The notes under the pieces were generated by a model. The model searched no databases. It saw nothing but the letters and a program-made list of their open reading frames with translations, and was not told where the DNA came from. Positions 10,240-21,597 of a stretch of DNA of 64,000 nucleotides are shown piece after piece. Position 1 is the first letter of the stretch, and the number at the start of each line of letters is the position of its first letter. The position numbers and the translations under genes were made by a program. The DNA lies in contig NC_053144.1 in assembly GCF_016808335.1 (NCBI RefSeq), forward strand, positions 18,832,403 through 18,896,402, in the 5' to 3' direction. The stretch is from Panicum virgatum (lineage: Eukaryota > Streptophyta > Magnoliopsida > Poales > Poaceae).

Positions 10240-12601
10240 TCCCTCCGCCCGGTCTCCAATTCCCTTGTCATTGCATTATTTCTCATAACACTGCCTGAAG
10301 TAACAACCCTATATCTCGCGGGTGACAGGAAATCACCCATCTTCTACCGAGTTTACTTAAGCATAGCGGTGCTAGCGATAACTGCACTAGTAAAGACACT
10401 GGGTATTCAAGATTATGCATTTATGGTTCCAATCAATTCCTTGAACGTAAATGCACAATACTTTAAATATAACATGGAGTAATTAAAATATGGGATATGC
10501 TCCGGGGCTTGCCTTGCAGGTCGGCAGGGTTAGTGGCTTCTTCGGGAGCTTGATCAACGACTTCTCCTGGTTGCGGTTCTTCTGCGAGAGGCTCCTGGAC
10601 CGGCTCGGCAATCAGCTCGTATGCGACTTCGGTTTCCACGTCTATACGATTAAAATATGCCATGCATGAGACTCATGAAATGATGCAAGGCAATGCAGTA
10701 AACATACAAGAATGCATGGATAAAACGGATAACAACAGCCCTAACTATGGTTCAAAAGGGATGGTTCAGTGCTGAGATGAATCCCTGGTCCAAATGTCTT
10801 TTAGCCTGAAGTGTTTCCTATCAAGCAAAAGTTACTAAACTCGCTTCGAACTATTAATTACAACCCTAGAACAACATGGATCAAATTAACCAGGGGCTTG
10901 TTTTGTTACAAGAACACATGCATGAAAGAATTAATTACAACAATTATAAAAGAAAAGAGCCTAGCTAGGAACAAATTAAAAGCAAGCACCTAACTTGTAG
11001 ATATGATCAAGCCACAAGAATTTATCAGCATAACATGATTTTGATAAAGCATGCCACATAAATTTTCCAACATTTATTGATGACCGAAAATATTTATTTA
11101 ACTCTAGCAAGGTAAACTAAACATAAATAGATTTACACAAAAGTGTACAACACAAGCACACGAAATTTTTACAGTGGATTACACATGCAAGGAGTAAGCC
11201 ACTGCGCAAATTTTATAATTTTTAGAGCAATAGATCAACTGGTATTAAATAAACTAGATTAAGCATGAACCAAATTTTTAGCAGGGGCAAAAGTGAAATT
11301 TCACAATCATAAGTATTTTTCCTCTGAAGATCTTGACCTAAGAAACCCAACAAAATTTGGTTTGTATTTTTAGCATTTTTCTAGGAATTTACAAAGTTTT
11401 CAGCCAAAACCAACAAAAAGAAAAATAAAAACCACTCTTAATCTCCCCCTTTGACCAACGGGTCCCACCCCATCAGGGAGAGAGAGGGGGCGCTCCCCTG
11501 CTCTGCCCCGGCCACGCACGCCGGCGGCGCGCCGGGCGCGAGCGCGGTGGCCGCGGGGACCGGCCGACCAGCAGGGCCGCGCGGCGGGCTCGCGCGCAGG
11601 GAAGCACACGCGCTCGCGGCCCGCGCAGGGGCAGCTCGAGGGCGGAGCCCGTGGTGGCGGCTGGGCGGCGGCGGCGGCACGCGGCGGCAGGACTGTTGCG
11701 GCCGCGGTGGAGCAGGGAGGTCGCGGAGCTGGGCGGTGCGAGGCTCAGGGATGCCAAGCGGCCCCGGGGCGCGCGGGCACGCGCAGGAAGGCCCCGCGCC
11801 GTGCGGCGGTCACGGCGGCGCGGCAGCGTTCCGACGCCGGCGGCCGCAGAATCAAGGGGAAAGGGGCTAGGGAGCAGGAGCGGGTCGCAAGGAAGCTCAC
11901 CGGGGGTTCGATTTGAGCGGAGGAAGGCGGGAAGGTGGAGCTCGACGGGAGAGGGCGAAGCTCGGGCGGCAACAATGGCGGACGCGGCGGTCGGGAGGCC
12001 GATTCGGCCGGGGAGCGGCTCAATCAAGCTCGGGGAGTGGTGGTGAAGATGGAGGGCAAGGTGGATCGGGGTCTGGGAGGGTCGTGGCGCGAGGTACGGC
12101 GGCGGGGCGGCGAGGTGTGGCCGGAGCAGCGGACGGCGGCGCGGCTCGGGCTGCTCTGCTCCGTGCTGCGCGAGGGAGAGATGAACGGGGAAGCGAAAGC
12201 GAAATTGGTGAGCTGAACGGCAGCGGAGAGCGCTTAAGCGGCGGTGGTGGTCGTCGGTGCAGCGGCGCGTGGCGGCGCCGGCACAGTCGCCGCCGCTCAA
12301 GCGACAGTGAGACACAGTGACCATTTCACATGTATTTGAGCTGCTTTTGACCGTCCGAAACTTGAAATTTCATATGGGCACTTGAAATTTGGCCAAAATA
12401 GAAGTTGTAGAGGACAAGATGATCTACAACTTTGTTTTTGGGCGAAAGTGGATTCGAGGCTCGAATCAAGGAGAAAAACGAGGTCGAACACAGCTAAACG
12501 ATGTTTACCACGCGAACTCTATTAACGCTAATGATGAGCTTAAGTCCATAATTAGCGGTTAAGCACATGATTAGCATCGCGATTAGCACAGGGGTGTTAC
12601 A
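10240..12601 (-). repeat. 5' LTR and leader of the outer gypsy element, with a GC-rich core
   Basis: On the minus strand the sequence starts TGTAACACCCCTGTGCTAATC at 12601. A block at about 11440-12310 is extremely GC-rich (runs of CCGCCG, GCGCG) while both sides are AT-rich. Long open frames in this block on both strands result from the low stop-codon density. Such GC-rich cores are typical of long grass gypsy LTRs. The LTR end and PBS are not identifiable, so the leader is included. Confidence 0.5.
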
Positions 12602-12606
12602 TTTTA

Positions 12607-13261
12607 GGATCGGTTAATGAGATGATCGCAAAAAAAAAAGATCAGTTAATGAGAAAGAGAAATGGCTATGGGTGCTCTTAATCAATCACAAATATTTCAG
12701 ATATGCATTAACATTTGATTAAATTGATGATGAGGGTGGATTATGCTAGAAATGCTGGCATTATACATGGATAAATTTGGAATGTCTAAAGTGCTTATAT
12801 TTGGAGTACATAATTTGTTATATATATAAGTTAAATAAAAAAATTCTCAAAGTGGTAGGTTTCCTTTTTGGGATGCATTATCTATCAAGATACATTGGGC
12901 TTTTAGATACTGATAATAGTAGAAGTGATAATGGCAACCCAATCATCAGCCATATTCATTGCTAGCAGTGCTCTTTCTCTAGTTGATTTATCTTTGAATT
13001 GTATACGGTCCTTGATTATATATGAATTTGATCACTAGAACTCATAACATTATGTTAGGATACCATAATAAAATAGTGTTTATGGAATAATTTTTCTAAT
13101 GACAAATATACAATTTTCACTAAAAATCAATGTAGTTTCGGTTATAATATTTGAAAGATAGAAGTGGTCAAACTTTAGAAATAATATATAGGACGACAAG
13201 TGAAACAAAACAAATGCAGACTCCTACTTCATAAACAAAATCCATGTATTTGTTTTTCAGC
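12607..13261. other. AT-rich spacer, no gene seen
   Basis: AT-rich DNA between two retroelements. A short imperfect duplication (GATCGGTTAATGAGA and GATCAGTTAATGAGA at about 12609 and 12640) is the only structure seen. Confidence 0.5.
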
Positions 13262-13266
13262 TAGAA

Positions 13267-13566
13267 TGGTGGGGGCGTGGGTTCCCGATCTTCCGTCAAG
13301 TGGGGATAAACAACGATTTGACGGAGAGCGACACACCAATCCGGTTTGAGACCACACAGATCTGAACCCTGCAATCTTAGCACCACAACTCATCTAGTTA
13401 TCAACCGTGTCACAACCTGGTTGACCTCGCCACGAAGGCTAATCCTTACTTGCGAATCAAAGAACATAAGCAAGAACGAGAAAGAACGCAACCAAATTGC
13501 AGATGTATGATTAAACTCACGAGTTGGGGTCTCACAAATTGATAAACGGCGAAACTATTCTTAACA
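13267..13566 (-). repeat. 3' LTR remnant (copy A)
   Basis: About 300 bp nearly identical to 18746-19046 in the same orientation (for example GTGGGTTCCCGATCTTCCGT and CTCACGAGTTGGGGTCTCAC in both). Similarity ends abruptly at TTCTTAACA (13566), where gag sequence of the nested element begins. Only about one third of the 901-bp LTR remains. Confidence 0.85.
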
Positions 13567-14966
13567 TCAAAAGTGAATTTAATCTCATCTTGCCGATTTT
13601 TAGAAATCGGCTTTAAAGAAGTACAAGTGATGTGCTTATCACTAGATGACCATACAAATTTAGCAGCATATACTTTGTTACCCTCATCGTCTGAAGATTC
13701 TCCTTGTAGCATATGTATACTAAGACGATCGGCTTTAAACTTAGACTCTTTGCTTCGGCTTTCTTGAGCCAAAGCCCTCTGCAACACTTGATTAACAGTT
13801 AGAAACTCATATCCTTCTAATTTTTCTTTAATATGAGATCTCAAATCATTAAGAGCTAATTCGGCAAGATCCTTTTCAGAAATAACCAAGCTATAACATC
13901 GATTTTTTATATCTCTAAATCTTATAATAAATTTAGCAACAGACTCATCATGCTTTTGCTTAACTGATGTTAAATGACATAGCCTCAACTCATTTTCACC
14001 ATTATAAAAATGATCATGAAATTTACGTTCTAATTCAGACCAAGTTTGCACAGAATTAGGAGCTAATGCCGAAAACCATGAAAAAGCAGTGCCAGATAAA
14101 GACAGAGGGAACATTCTAATTTTCAAATGATCAAGTCTCCCATAAATTCCCATTTGTGCATTAAACTGACTAACATGCTCCCATGTAGTCCTACTATCCT
14201 CCCCAGTGAATTTAATAAATTCAGGCACCTTGAAATTCTGAGGATATGGTATGGAATCAAAACTCTCAGGATATGGTTTTTGACAAACAAGAGTTTTATC
14301 CTTCAGTTCTATGCCAAAAGACTCTTTAAATATAACAGCCAAATCTTTCTTATATTTCTCAAGTATTTGATTAAAATAAGAATTATTTGGCCTCTGAACA
14401 TTGGCGCTAGAACTATTCGGCATTTGCGGTGCATGATTCGGCTGTGTATATGGTGTTTGCTGCGAATAACCATGGTTTGACATTGCACCATATGAATAGC
14501 CCGAACTTTGGGGAGGCATAGTATTATGATAAAAAGTGCCATCAATATTAGGTCTAGGAGTACCACTATCATCAATCAAAGGTTGCTTGCCTAATGATTT
14601 ATCAATCATATTTTGAACAGTAGCAAGAATCTTTTCTTGACCATTAACCACCAATTGAGTAATTTGCTCTAAAGTAGGCGGTGTTGTAGCACTTACAGTA
14701 GCACTTGATTTAGCATGCTCATCTTCATCCGAAAAAATGACCACCTCCTTGTCCTTAGAGATATCACCCTTCCGATTCTTGGAAAAGTGAGACAAGAACC
14801 ACCGACACTTTTCTTCAAGTTCTTTTTCTTTGCGCTGTATGTTCTCCTCTTCGGACTCCTTGATGAAGGCTTTATAAACTTGACGATCCTGGGGCGGCAA
14901 CTCATCAACAGACGGACTGCTGATATTATTGACATTGATCTCACCGGGATCCGACAGCTTCACCAT
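13446..14966 (-). pseudogene. Gypsy gag polyprotein, C-terminally fused to LTR sequence
   Basis: A 506-residue open frame. The first 30% is acidic and charged. The Retrotrans_gag domain follows at about residues 235-400, with the hallmarks FIKFTGEDSRTTWEHVSQF, FPLSLSGTAFSWFSAL, TWSELERKFHDHFY and LTSVKQKHDESVAKFIIRFR. After about residue 466 (base 13567) the frame leaves gag and reads through antisense-LTR DNA of the outer element, so the natural C-terminus and any zinc knuckle, protease and RT are missing. The ATG at 14966 lies 49 bases after the PBS, which suits a gag start. Gag forms the virus-like particle of the retrotransposon. The gag part itself has no stop, which suggests a fairly recent insertion or a non-autonomous gag-only family. 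Confidence 0.8.
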
Positions 14967-15014
14967 GGTAGTATATGGAGTAGATTAGATCGGTTTTACA
15001 ACCAAGATCTTTCT

Positions 15015-15032
15015 TCCCCAGTGGAGTCGCCA
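15015..15032 (-). other. Primer-binding site, tRNA-Arg type
   Basis: On the minus strand TGGCGACTCCACTGGGGA lies six bases after the LTR end. It matches the 3' acceptor and T-arm end expected for a plant tRNA-Arg (...TCCCCAGTGGAGTCGCCA). Confidence 0.7.
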
Positions 15033-15038
15033 AAAATA

Positions 15039-15625
15039 TGTTAGCGCCTATCTAGGGCCAACACACGAGTGCGCTTGATCGCGCGGTGAGCGACGGCACA
15101 ATTGCAGCGCCGATGCTTAGACCGGTCAGACCGGTCGGGGTAACCGGTCAAACCGGTTCGCCGGTGCAAAACGGCGGCGAGACCAACGAACGTCGCCTGG
15201 GAAGGACCCGTCGGGGCAGGCGCACGTAGGGTTGTTCTAGGATCGGCAGGCCACCTAGAACGCCTTCATACGTCGCGGAGACGAAGGAAGAACAGCAGAC
15301 GAAGGTTGGAAGGAGCTAGGATTTAGAGACAAAAGTAAAGGCAATAAACATAAAGAAAAGTAATGTATTGATGTGTTTTGATCGATTGGATGTCTCAATC
15401 GGCCGTGACCCTTTATATTTATAGGGTGGGTGGACTTGTCCCGCAAGAAATCCTATTACAAGATCTAAATCTATGAAAATCTCTAGTTGTACTCGGACTC
15501 TGCTTGGACCGGTCAGACCGGTCGGCTGCTGCCGGATTGGCTATATCGTCACAGACCGGTCAGACCGCCTGGGGAGACCGGTCAGACCGGTTGGTCTAGT
15601 CTGCTGCCAATTTTGGTCGTCAACA
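15039..15625 (-). repeat. 5' LTR of the nested gypsy element, with ACCGGT-rich repeats
   Basis: Minus-strand LTR from TGTTGACG (15625) to GCGCTAACA (15039), 587 bp. It contains a TATA-like stretch (TATAAATATAAAGG, about 15410-15423 on the minus strand). It also has several copies of the near-palindrome GACCGGTCAGACCGGTC at about 15119-15165, 15508-15525 and 15553-15592. Confidence 0.75.
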
Positions 15626-15904
15626 CCACCATGTTAAAGCATATCCTGTGAAAGCATTAGTGATGGCTCTAATTCGTTCATGTTCAGAAATATTATTGAT
15701 TGAAAGCAATTCCTTCTCTACCTCAAGCTCCCACTTAGCATATTCAGAATAATTGCAATCACCATCAAAAGAAGGAATAGAAATATGAATTGTACCTCGT
15801 TTTACATGGTTTGGTGCTGCAATGTTTGAAGGGCCTTGAGTCGTCATCTTTCTTCCATCTCTATAAATTATGTAACCTGCCGTTGTTAGTGGAAAAAAAC
15901 ACAC
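15626..15904 (-). pseudogene. Gag N-terminal fragment of the outer element
   Basis: A 90-residue piece with gypsy gag character: ISIPSFDGDCNYSEYAKWEL and AITNAFTGYALTWW. It is cut exactly by the nested LTR. A GCAG|GT-type splice-acceptor-like sequence precedes the ATG (about 15867), so gag may be expressed from a spliced leader. Confidence 0.65.
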
Positions 15905-18731
15905 AAATGTATATTTTCCTATAAGGAAAAATCCATTCTACTCCTTCGTGTAGCTACTCCCACCTCTAGATACAGGTGCACAGCTGCGCGTACCTCTCAA
16001 TCTGCTCGTACAGCCGTATATGGCTCCCGTCCCGCAATGGATACATACGCTACGGTACAAAACTATATAACCATAAGATCCGCTTCTTCCGTTTTTGTTC
16101 TGTGACAACGACGAGGAAACTCGACGGCGGCCGTCCACCTTCCTGATGGACGTGAGACAAGGTATGGATTTGAGAAGGAAAAATCAATGCAGTCTTTTAA
16201 ACTACTGATGATTCCTTCTGCTCGGTTTCTCGTAGATCCTGGGCGAGATGCTAATTTTGGTGCTCTCGGTGGATGGACAGGTCGAGGCGAAACATCGTCA
16301 GCGCAGATCGATCTTGTCTTCCGAGCGCGAGGCAGGACGGTGGCTACCCTGCGAGATTTTGATGCGGCGTTTATTATTAGCATCCATCGGCCAAATCCAG
16401 GTATAATTGAGAGAAAAAACTCACTTCATACCTTTCGCATAGATTTTTTTCTGACATTCCTCGCTCCCGCTTCCATCTATCTAATCAGCTGCCAATGCGG
16501 CAGCACGTATCATCTAGGTGATGTAGCGAATGCGAATTATAGTATCACTTGATCCCTTTTCCCAGATTATAGTATAATTTGATACCTAATTTTTCTGATT
16601 ATAGTATCACTTGATACCTAATTTTTCTGATTATAGTATCACTTGATACCTAATTTTTCTGATTATAGTATCACTTGATACCTTTTTTCTGATTGTAGTA
16701 TCAGTTGATACATTTTTAGATTTTTATTAATCCTCGTCCAGATTCAGATATGAATGGGCTCATCATACCTTGTCCTCGAGCTGTGCCAGGATGAGAATCA
16801 TTTACTATGCGATGAAGTCCTTTTTTCTTGGCGTGTGATGCAGTGCTGTTGGCAGATTCGAGGTGTGGAGGATCATGGTGGAGAGCTATGCATGAGCAGA
16901 TACTCGTGAGAAGGCTTTGCAAGTCGCAGTAGTCGAAGAAGCAGGCATCAGAGATTTCGACAACAGAACATCTATCGGCGGATCGGATCGGAGTAGTCGC
17001 CGGATCTAATTTATATTAGTATAGATTTTGTAAACTCCATAAAGGATTACGAGTTTGAGTATATACATACTGCAACCAAATGAAAGTGATAATTAACGTA
17101 CATATACCTTCCCTGTTAATTCGTGTATATACTCCTTTGCCAGAAAGGTACGTACATATACTTATTTGTCAAAAAAGTATATAGACATACTAAAATATAC
17201 TTCTATAGTACATACACTAAAGTCCAAAATACAAGCACTACATATATACTGTCGAAGTGCGTTTATATGCCCATATGCTCATTTTTTTCTTGAAGTATGG
17301 ATCGATATTTATTTCGTAATAAACAAGTATACACATATATACCATATACTCCTTTGTTTTTGTACGGGACTACGGGCACATACTTTCAAAAGTACTTATT
17401 ATACTCCTGATCTGGGTGCCGACATGCTAGCTAGCTTGTTAATTGGCTGCATGCAGTCAAACACGTGTACGCAGGTAGCGCCGATAATACAGCGACACCG
17501 TGACACGTTAATTATTTTAAATTGGTATTTAGTTTGTTAAAACAATCCGTTAGACTTCCACTATTGGATACCTGAGAAATGGTAAACCCGTTAAGTCTTT
17601 GAGTACGTTGAGAATGAGGTGGGAGTAACTACAAGCAGAAGTAGAAAAAACTCATCCTTCCTATAATCTACTAGGATGTGGTTATGCAAAAGGCACACAC
17701 TCTCAAGTGTCATACCAAGCTCTTACGAGGTTCTTACCAACACAAAGCAAGAGATGGTACAACCGGTGGATGGTTCGTGATACTTACCAAAAAGGAGTGG
17801 AACCGAGATTGCAAGAGTCCTTTGCTGTACTGATCTGAAGTGTATATATGGAGCTTGGAAGGTATAAAAAGGAACAAAAATATTTATATGTGGCACACAA
17901 GTCAGTCACAGATAGCAATATTGAATAAATGTCCAAAGCACTTGTCCTATTTGCTGGCCTATACATGTTCCTAGCACCAATTTGAGATAAACAAGAGAGG
18001 AAAACAAGCATAAAAGGTAGCAACGAACAAGGACAAGGCAAAAGGCACCACAAACAAATAGAGCTATTGGTTGTTACTTACGTGCTCCTCTTTTCTTGTC
18101 TTTTCATTCACTATTTTTATTTTTTTTCTCAATCTTTTTTTTCTCTTATACTTTTGATATATATTTTTTCAGCTAGGAGCACACAAGAACAAATCACAAA
18201 AAAAATGAGTTCAATTGGATAAAAGATGTGGTCTATACAAAATTAGAATTGTGCTCTCAAATGCATGCCAAATTTGTCGGCCCCGAAACTCAATTTTTTT
18301 GATCGAATTTCGCAATTCTAATTTTTGCGAACCTAGCATGCTACGATGAAACGGATCTAAAATTTTCTGTAGTTGTCCGTAGATATAAAATTTGCAGCTT
18401 TTTGAGTTCGGACGCAAAAGTTATGACTGTTACGGAAGGTATTCGAATCAGAATGTTATATGGATAAAAGATGTGGATCTAGTAGATGGTGATAGCATGA
18501 TTGATGGAAAACAAAGAGGGATCACACAAATTAGACTAAAACACGATCTAAACCAGCAATAAGACTTGACCTAGGACAAAAATTCAACACTACGAACTCT
18601 GAAACTGAAATATGCAAAGGCTACGGCGCGGATGGTTGTAGGACAAAAAATAAATATGGCGGTGGACTATGGGACGAAAGACAGAAAACACTCGAAGTAA
18701 AGGATAGATGTAAACCTGACGGTAAATCTGT
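15905..18731 (-). other. Leader/5' internal region of the second gypsy element, non-coding
   Basis: No convincing gene in 2.8 kb. It holds a 32-bp tandem repeat (16534-16713, listed separately) and an AT-rich stretch with many TATACT/GTATAT words (about 17020-17480). Between 17800 and 18420 the sequence resembles an untranslated retroelement leader. The GC-richer part at 15950-16400 could be foreign DNA but has no recognisable ends. Confidence 0.45.
16534..16713. repeat. 32-bp tandem repeat, about six units
   Basis: The unit reads GATTATAGTATCACTTGATA plus CCTAATTTTTCT. Units begin at about 16534, 16565, 16597, 16629, 16661 and 16690; the three middle ones are identical and the outer ones diverged. 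There are no spacers, so this is a minisatellite and not an array of another kind. Confidence 0.85.
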
Positions 18732-18743
18732 CTCTGAATACCA
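18732..18743 (-). other. Primer-binding site, tRNA-iMet-like
   Basis: On the minus strand TGGTATTCAGAG follows the LTR end (CCATCA) after two bases. The usual initiator-Met form is TGGTATCAGAGC, so this copy has a one-base insertion. Confidence 0.55.
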
Positions 18744-18745
18744 CT

Positions 18746-19646
18746 TGATGGGGACGTGGGTTCCCGATCTTCCGTCAAGTGGGGATAAACAACGATTTGA
18801 CGGAGAGCGACACACCGATACTGCTTCAGACCACACAGATCCGAACCCTGCAATCTTAGCACCACAACTCCTCTGATTATCAACCGTGTCACAACCCGGT
18901 TGACCTCGCCACGAAGGCTAATCCTTGCCTGCGAATCGAAGAACACAAGCAATAACGAGAAAGAACGCAACCAAATTACAGATGTATGATTAAACTCACG
19001 AGTTGGGGTCTCACAAATCGATGAACGGCGAAGCTGTTCTTGACAGATTAATCTAAGCAAAATCCAAACCCTAACAAGAGTGTGGCGGCTGCTAATAAAC
19101 TCCCTAGGGTCGTGCAAGACCCCCTGGACGCACCCCTAATGGGCTCCAACACAATACAAGGCCCAAACACCGAAAGACGGCGTCGCAGCGCCGGGACAGA
19201 AACTGGACGTCAACTTCCTCGGACGATTCCTCGGATGAATTTAGGCCTGAAACCGGTGCCATTAGAAGCGTCTTGAAATTATCTTTCCGAATCAGACTCG
19301 AAGTTGAATCGGTTTTGGGCCTCCACCTTGGCTGGGGCACCCTTGCTGGTCTCCTAAGGTGGTGGCCAAGGAGGAGGACGTCTTGGGCCATCCCGAAGGT
19401 GTTGTCCAGGTCCTTGAGACATGCTCTGACTTGGGCCGGGGTCCTAAGGGTGAAGAAGTATTATTGGGCTGCCGAACCGAATGTTGAACTTTGATGAGCT
19501 TGCACTTTGAAACACAACTGTCCTTCAATCAAATAGAGACATGTATATATGGAACCAAATGAGTTTCACCAAAAATTACTATGCAAATATCAAAATGAGC
19601 TCAGCAAATAATCAATGGTCATATCCGAAGATGTTATATCTCGTCA
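18746..19646 (-). repeat. 5' LTR of the second gypsy element (copy B)
   Basis: Runs on the minus strand from TGACGAGATATAAC (19646) to ...CCCCATCA (18746), 901 bp. It is flanked by TAGAA on the outside and by a PBS on the inside, and shares 300 bp with the remnant at 13267-13566. Confidence 0.8.
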
Positions 19647-19651
19647 TAGAA

Positions 19652-20734
19652 ACGAGCAGGTTTTACGATATTTAATTCTGTGTGTACGGAGGAAGGAAGG
19701 AATGGAGCGGAGTGTATCATAAATGCCCTTCTCATAATTTGTTTTTTTATTCCTTTCGCATGAACCGGCATCGCTGAGATGAACTAGTCAATTGCTCTAG
19801 TAAATACCTTGCTAAGACCACACATAAACCTAGTCTATCATATCTCAATAATTGCAAAAAGGAAAAAAGGGGGGGGGGGAATCACTAAACCCAAAAGGCA
19901 GCTGCTTCACTGTTTTCCTAGCGCTGCATATACTGTCCTCGATGCTCACCGTCTTCACGGATCAGAAAGGACGCGGCCGTATGTCTTTCCAATCGAGTGT
20001 TAGCTCACCTAACGGCCTCACTTGAGCATCACCACTGGCCAAGTTCTAGAAGCCCTAAAAAATCCCCAGCCTGGCCCACAAAAAGAAAAGGGGGTTGCTG
20101 GAGAACGCGTCACAATCCAGAGTCACTGGTTGATCCAATCCAATACTCCTACGCGCGGCGCCGGTGGTTGGTTGCGAAAGCCGAGCCGAATACCAAGCCG
20201 GGCTAAGCCACGAAAGGAGACCCAGCAGCTTGACCCAGCCACGAATGGGGGCCGTACGCGTGTGCACGGGCCATGCGACCGGCCACGTGACGGGTACAAC
20301 CGGCAGCAAGTAACGTAATTATTCCCCGCGAATTCCGGGGACAATACCCCTTTTCAAAAAAAAAACCGCGGATAATAAACATCATCGTCATCTGTCCTGT
20401 GGCCTGTGAAAGAGGTGTGGGGCCGTCGCCGTTGGGTGAGGGCGGCCCCACCTGCCATAGAGAGGGCAGGAGGTACACGCGGATTGGGTTAGGTTAGGTA
20501 GAATAGCAGCTCAACCTCGAAATTCCCAGCGGCCACAGCGAAAGAGACAAATGGGGCCCAGCTGCAGACAGCACGTGCTGTACTACATCGGATGCGAAAC
20601 AACGGGCGAATCGTTCTTCAATCAGTCCCAAGTCCACGCTGCATCTCCGTCGTTCATGTGCCTTGTCGCCATCCCTGATCAAAGGCGCATAGCCATCCGA
20701 TAGGAATCTTGCCGCTCCAGTACTCGTAAATCTC
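19652..20734. other. Intergenic stretch, no gene seen
   Basis: Mixed composition. A G homopolymer occurs at about 19869-19878. The part from 20000 to 20720 is GC-richer and has short open frames on both strands without recognisable motifs. Confidence 0.5.
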
Positions 20735-20921
20735 ATTTCTCAAGTCAAATAAATTTGATCAAATTTATAGAAAGAATTGTTAAAATTTATGTATCCAAAT
20801 AAATTTAATATAAAAGTATAATATAATATATAATTAATCTAATAACATATTTTTTGTAATATTAATATTATTTGACTCCTCGAGCGCGAGATCTACAATT
20901 TTTTTTTGAATGGAGGGAGTA
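20735..20921. mobile_element. Stowaway-like MITE, one end missing
   Basis: AT-rich block (AAATTTGATC, AATATTATTTGACTCCT) ending GAATGGAGGGAG before TA at 20920, which is the Stowaway terminal motif and its TA target. The left end lacks a matching CTCCCTCC. Confidence 0.55.
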
Positions 20922-21416
20922 CTACCTTACCATTACCAATTACAAACACTACCACAGTTTTTTTTCCTGAAAGCGATACCTTGCCACAGAATGAGAGGGG
21001 CGAACACTACATGCTCATGAAAATAAATTGATTTCGTAGCAAAAAAAAATCATCGTAGTATTTTGAGCATATTTTGGAAAAACTCTCATACCTTGCATGC
21101 CTATTTTCGATGTATGTAGTGGAAAATTTTTAAGAAGTTGACCGCACACGTAGTCACGTACCACGACATCATCTATTCTTGATAAGTGATACTAAAACCA
21201 TTCTGCATTTGAGGGCCCAGCCATGGTTGCTACAGATCTCATAATTTGGGCAACTTGATTACGAGATCAACAGTTCAAATCAAGGGCCATACCAGGAGCA
21301 AGATGGTTAAACCCATTGCTCGTAAGTCCTAAATTCCTAATCTCTTACCGCTCAGTGTCTATGCATAAACATGTCAGTGTTACATATTTCGCAAGTATCA
21401 AACCCTTATCTTTTAA

Positions 21417-21597
21417 GGCTCCGTTTGGATCCAAGTGCTAATAAGTGAAATTACTAAACTTTAGCACTATCTTCTCCAAACCAGAGTGCTAACAGTATGG
21501 GCTAAATTTTAGGCAAGACTCAAAAAATTTAGCTTGCGCATAAATGCTAATATATGCTAAAATTTAGCACTCAACTTTAAATCCTCCAAACATGCCC
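21417..21597. mobile_element. MITE with GGCTCCGTTTGGA / TCCAAACATGCCC ends
   Basis: Starts GGCTCCGTTTGGATCC and ends CCTCCAAACATGCCC, so the ends are imperfect inverted repeats. The inside is built of repeated TGCTAA/TTAGCA words such as TTTAGCACT. This type is common in grasses. A clear target duplication is not visible. The flanks 20922-21416 and 21598-22367 hold no gene I can support. Confidence 0.65.

Larger units (their letters stand above)
3580..12601 (-). mobile_element. Long-LTR Ty3/gypsy element (outer element), internally deleted, with a nested insertion
   Basis: The left edge TGTCACACAAC (3580) is preceded by TTTTA (3575-3579), and the right edge GGGGTGTTACA (12601) is followed by TTTTA (12602-12606), a matching 5-bp target duplication with TG/CA ends. 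Read on the minus strand the element runs 5' LTR starting TGTAACACCCC at 12601, a gag fragment (10048-10236), nested foreign DNA (about 5130-10047), an RT fragment (about 4580-5126) and the end of the 3' LTR down to 3580. RT sequence and a long GC-rich LTR suggest the Tekay/Del (Retrosat-like) chromovirus group. The TTTTA repeat is of low complexity, so the pairing of the two ends is good but not certain. The left and right LTR parts do not overlap enough to align by eye. Confidence 0.6.
13567..15625 (-). mobile_element. Nested gypsy element with 5' LTR, PBS and gag; 3' part deleted
   Basis: On the minus strand an LTR (15039-15625) is followed by a PBS (15015-15032) and a gag frame down to about 13570. 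It sits in the outer element's gag: that frame reads up to ...ALTWW at 15631 and is interrupted exactly where the LTR begins with TGTTGACG. The nested element's pol and 3' LTR are absent because a deletion joins its gag to the outer element's 3' LTR. Confidence 0.7.
13267..19646 (-). mobile_element. Second gypsy element (minus strand), deleted, with a nested gypsy element
   Basis: The left end TGGTGGGGGCG at 13267 is preceded by TAGAA (13262-13266). The right end ...ATCTCGTCA at 19646 is followed by TAGAA (19647-19651), a clean 5-bp duplication. Read on the minus strand it has a complete 5' LTR (18746-19646), a PBS, a long leader, the start of a gag (15626-15904) and then a different element inserted at 15625. 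The remnant of its own 3' LTR (13267-13566) closes the left end. A deletion removed the rest of both internal regions up to the 3' LTR. Confidence 0.75.

Noticed and set aside
11438..12324. Several long open frames on both strands, up to 283 codons
   Set aside because: They lie in the GC-rich core of a gypsy LTR, overlap each other in most frames and are Arg/Ala/Pro-rich without motifs; stop codons are rare in such DNA.
16534..16713. Array resembling CRISPR by its regular repeats
   Set aside because: Units are head to tail without unique spacers, and the setting is a plant retroelement.
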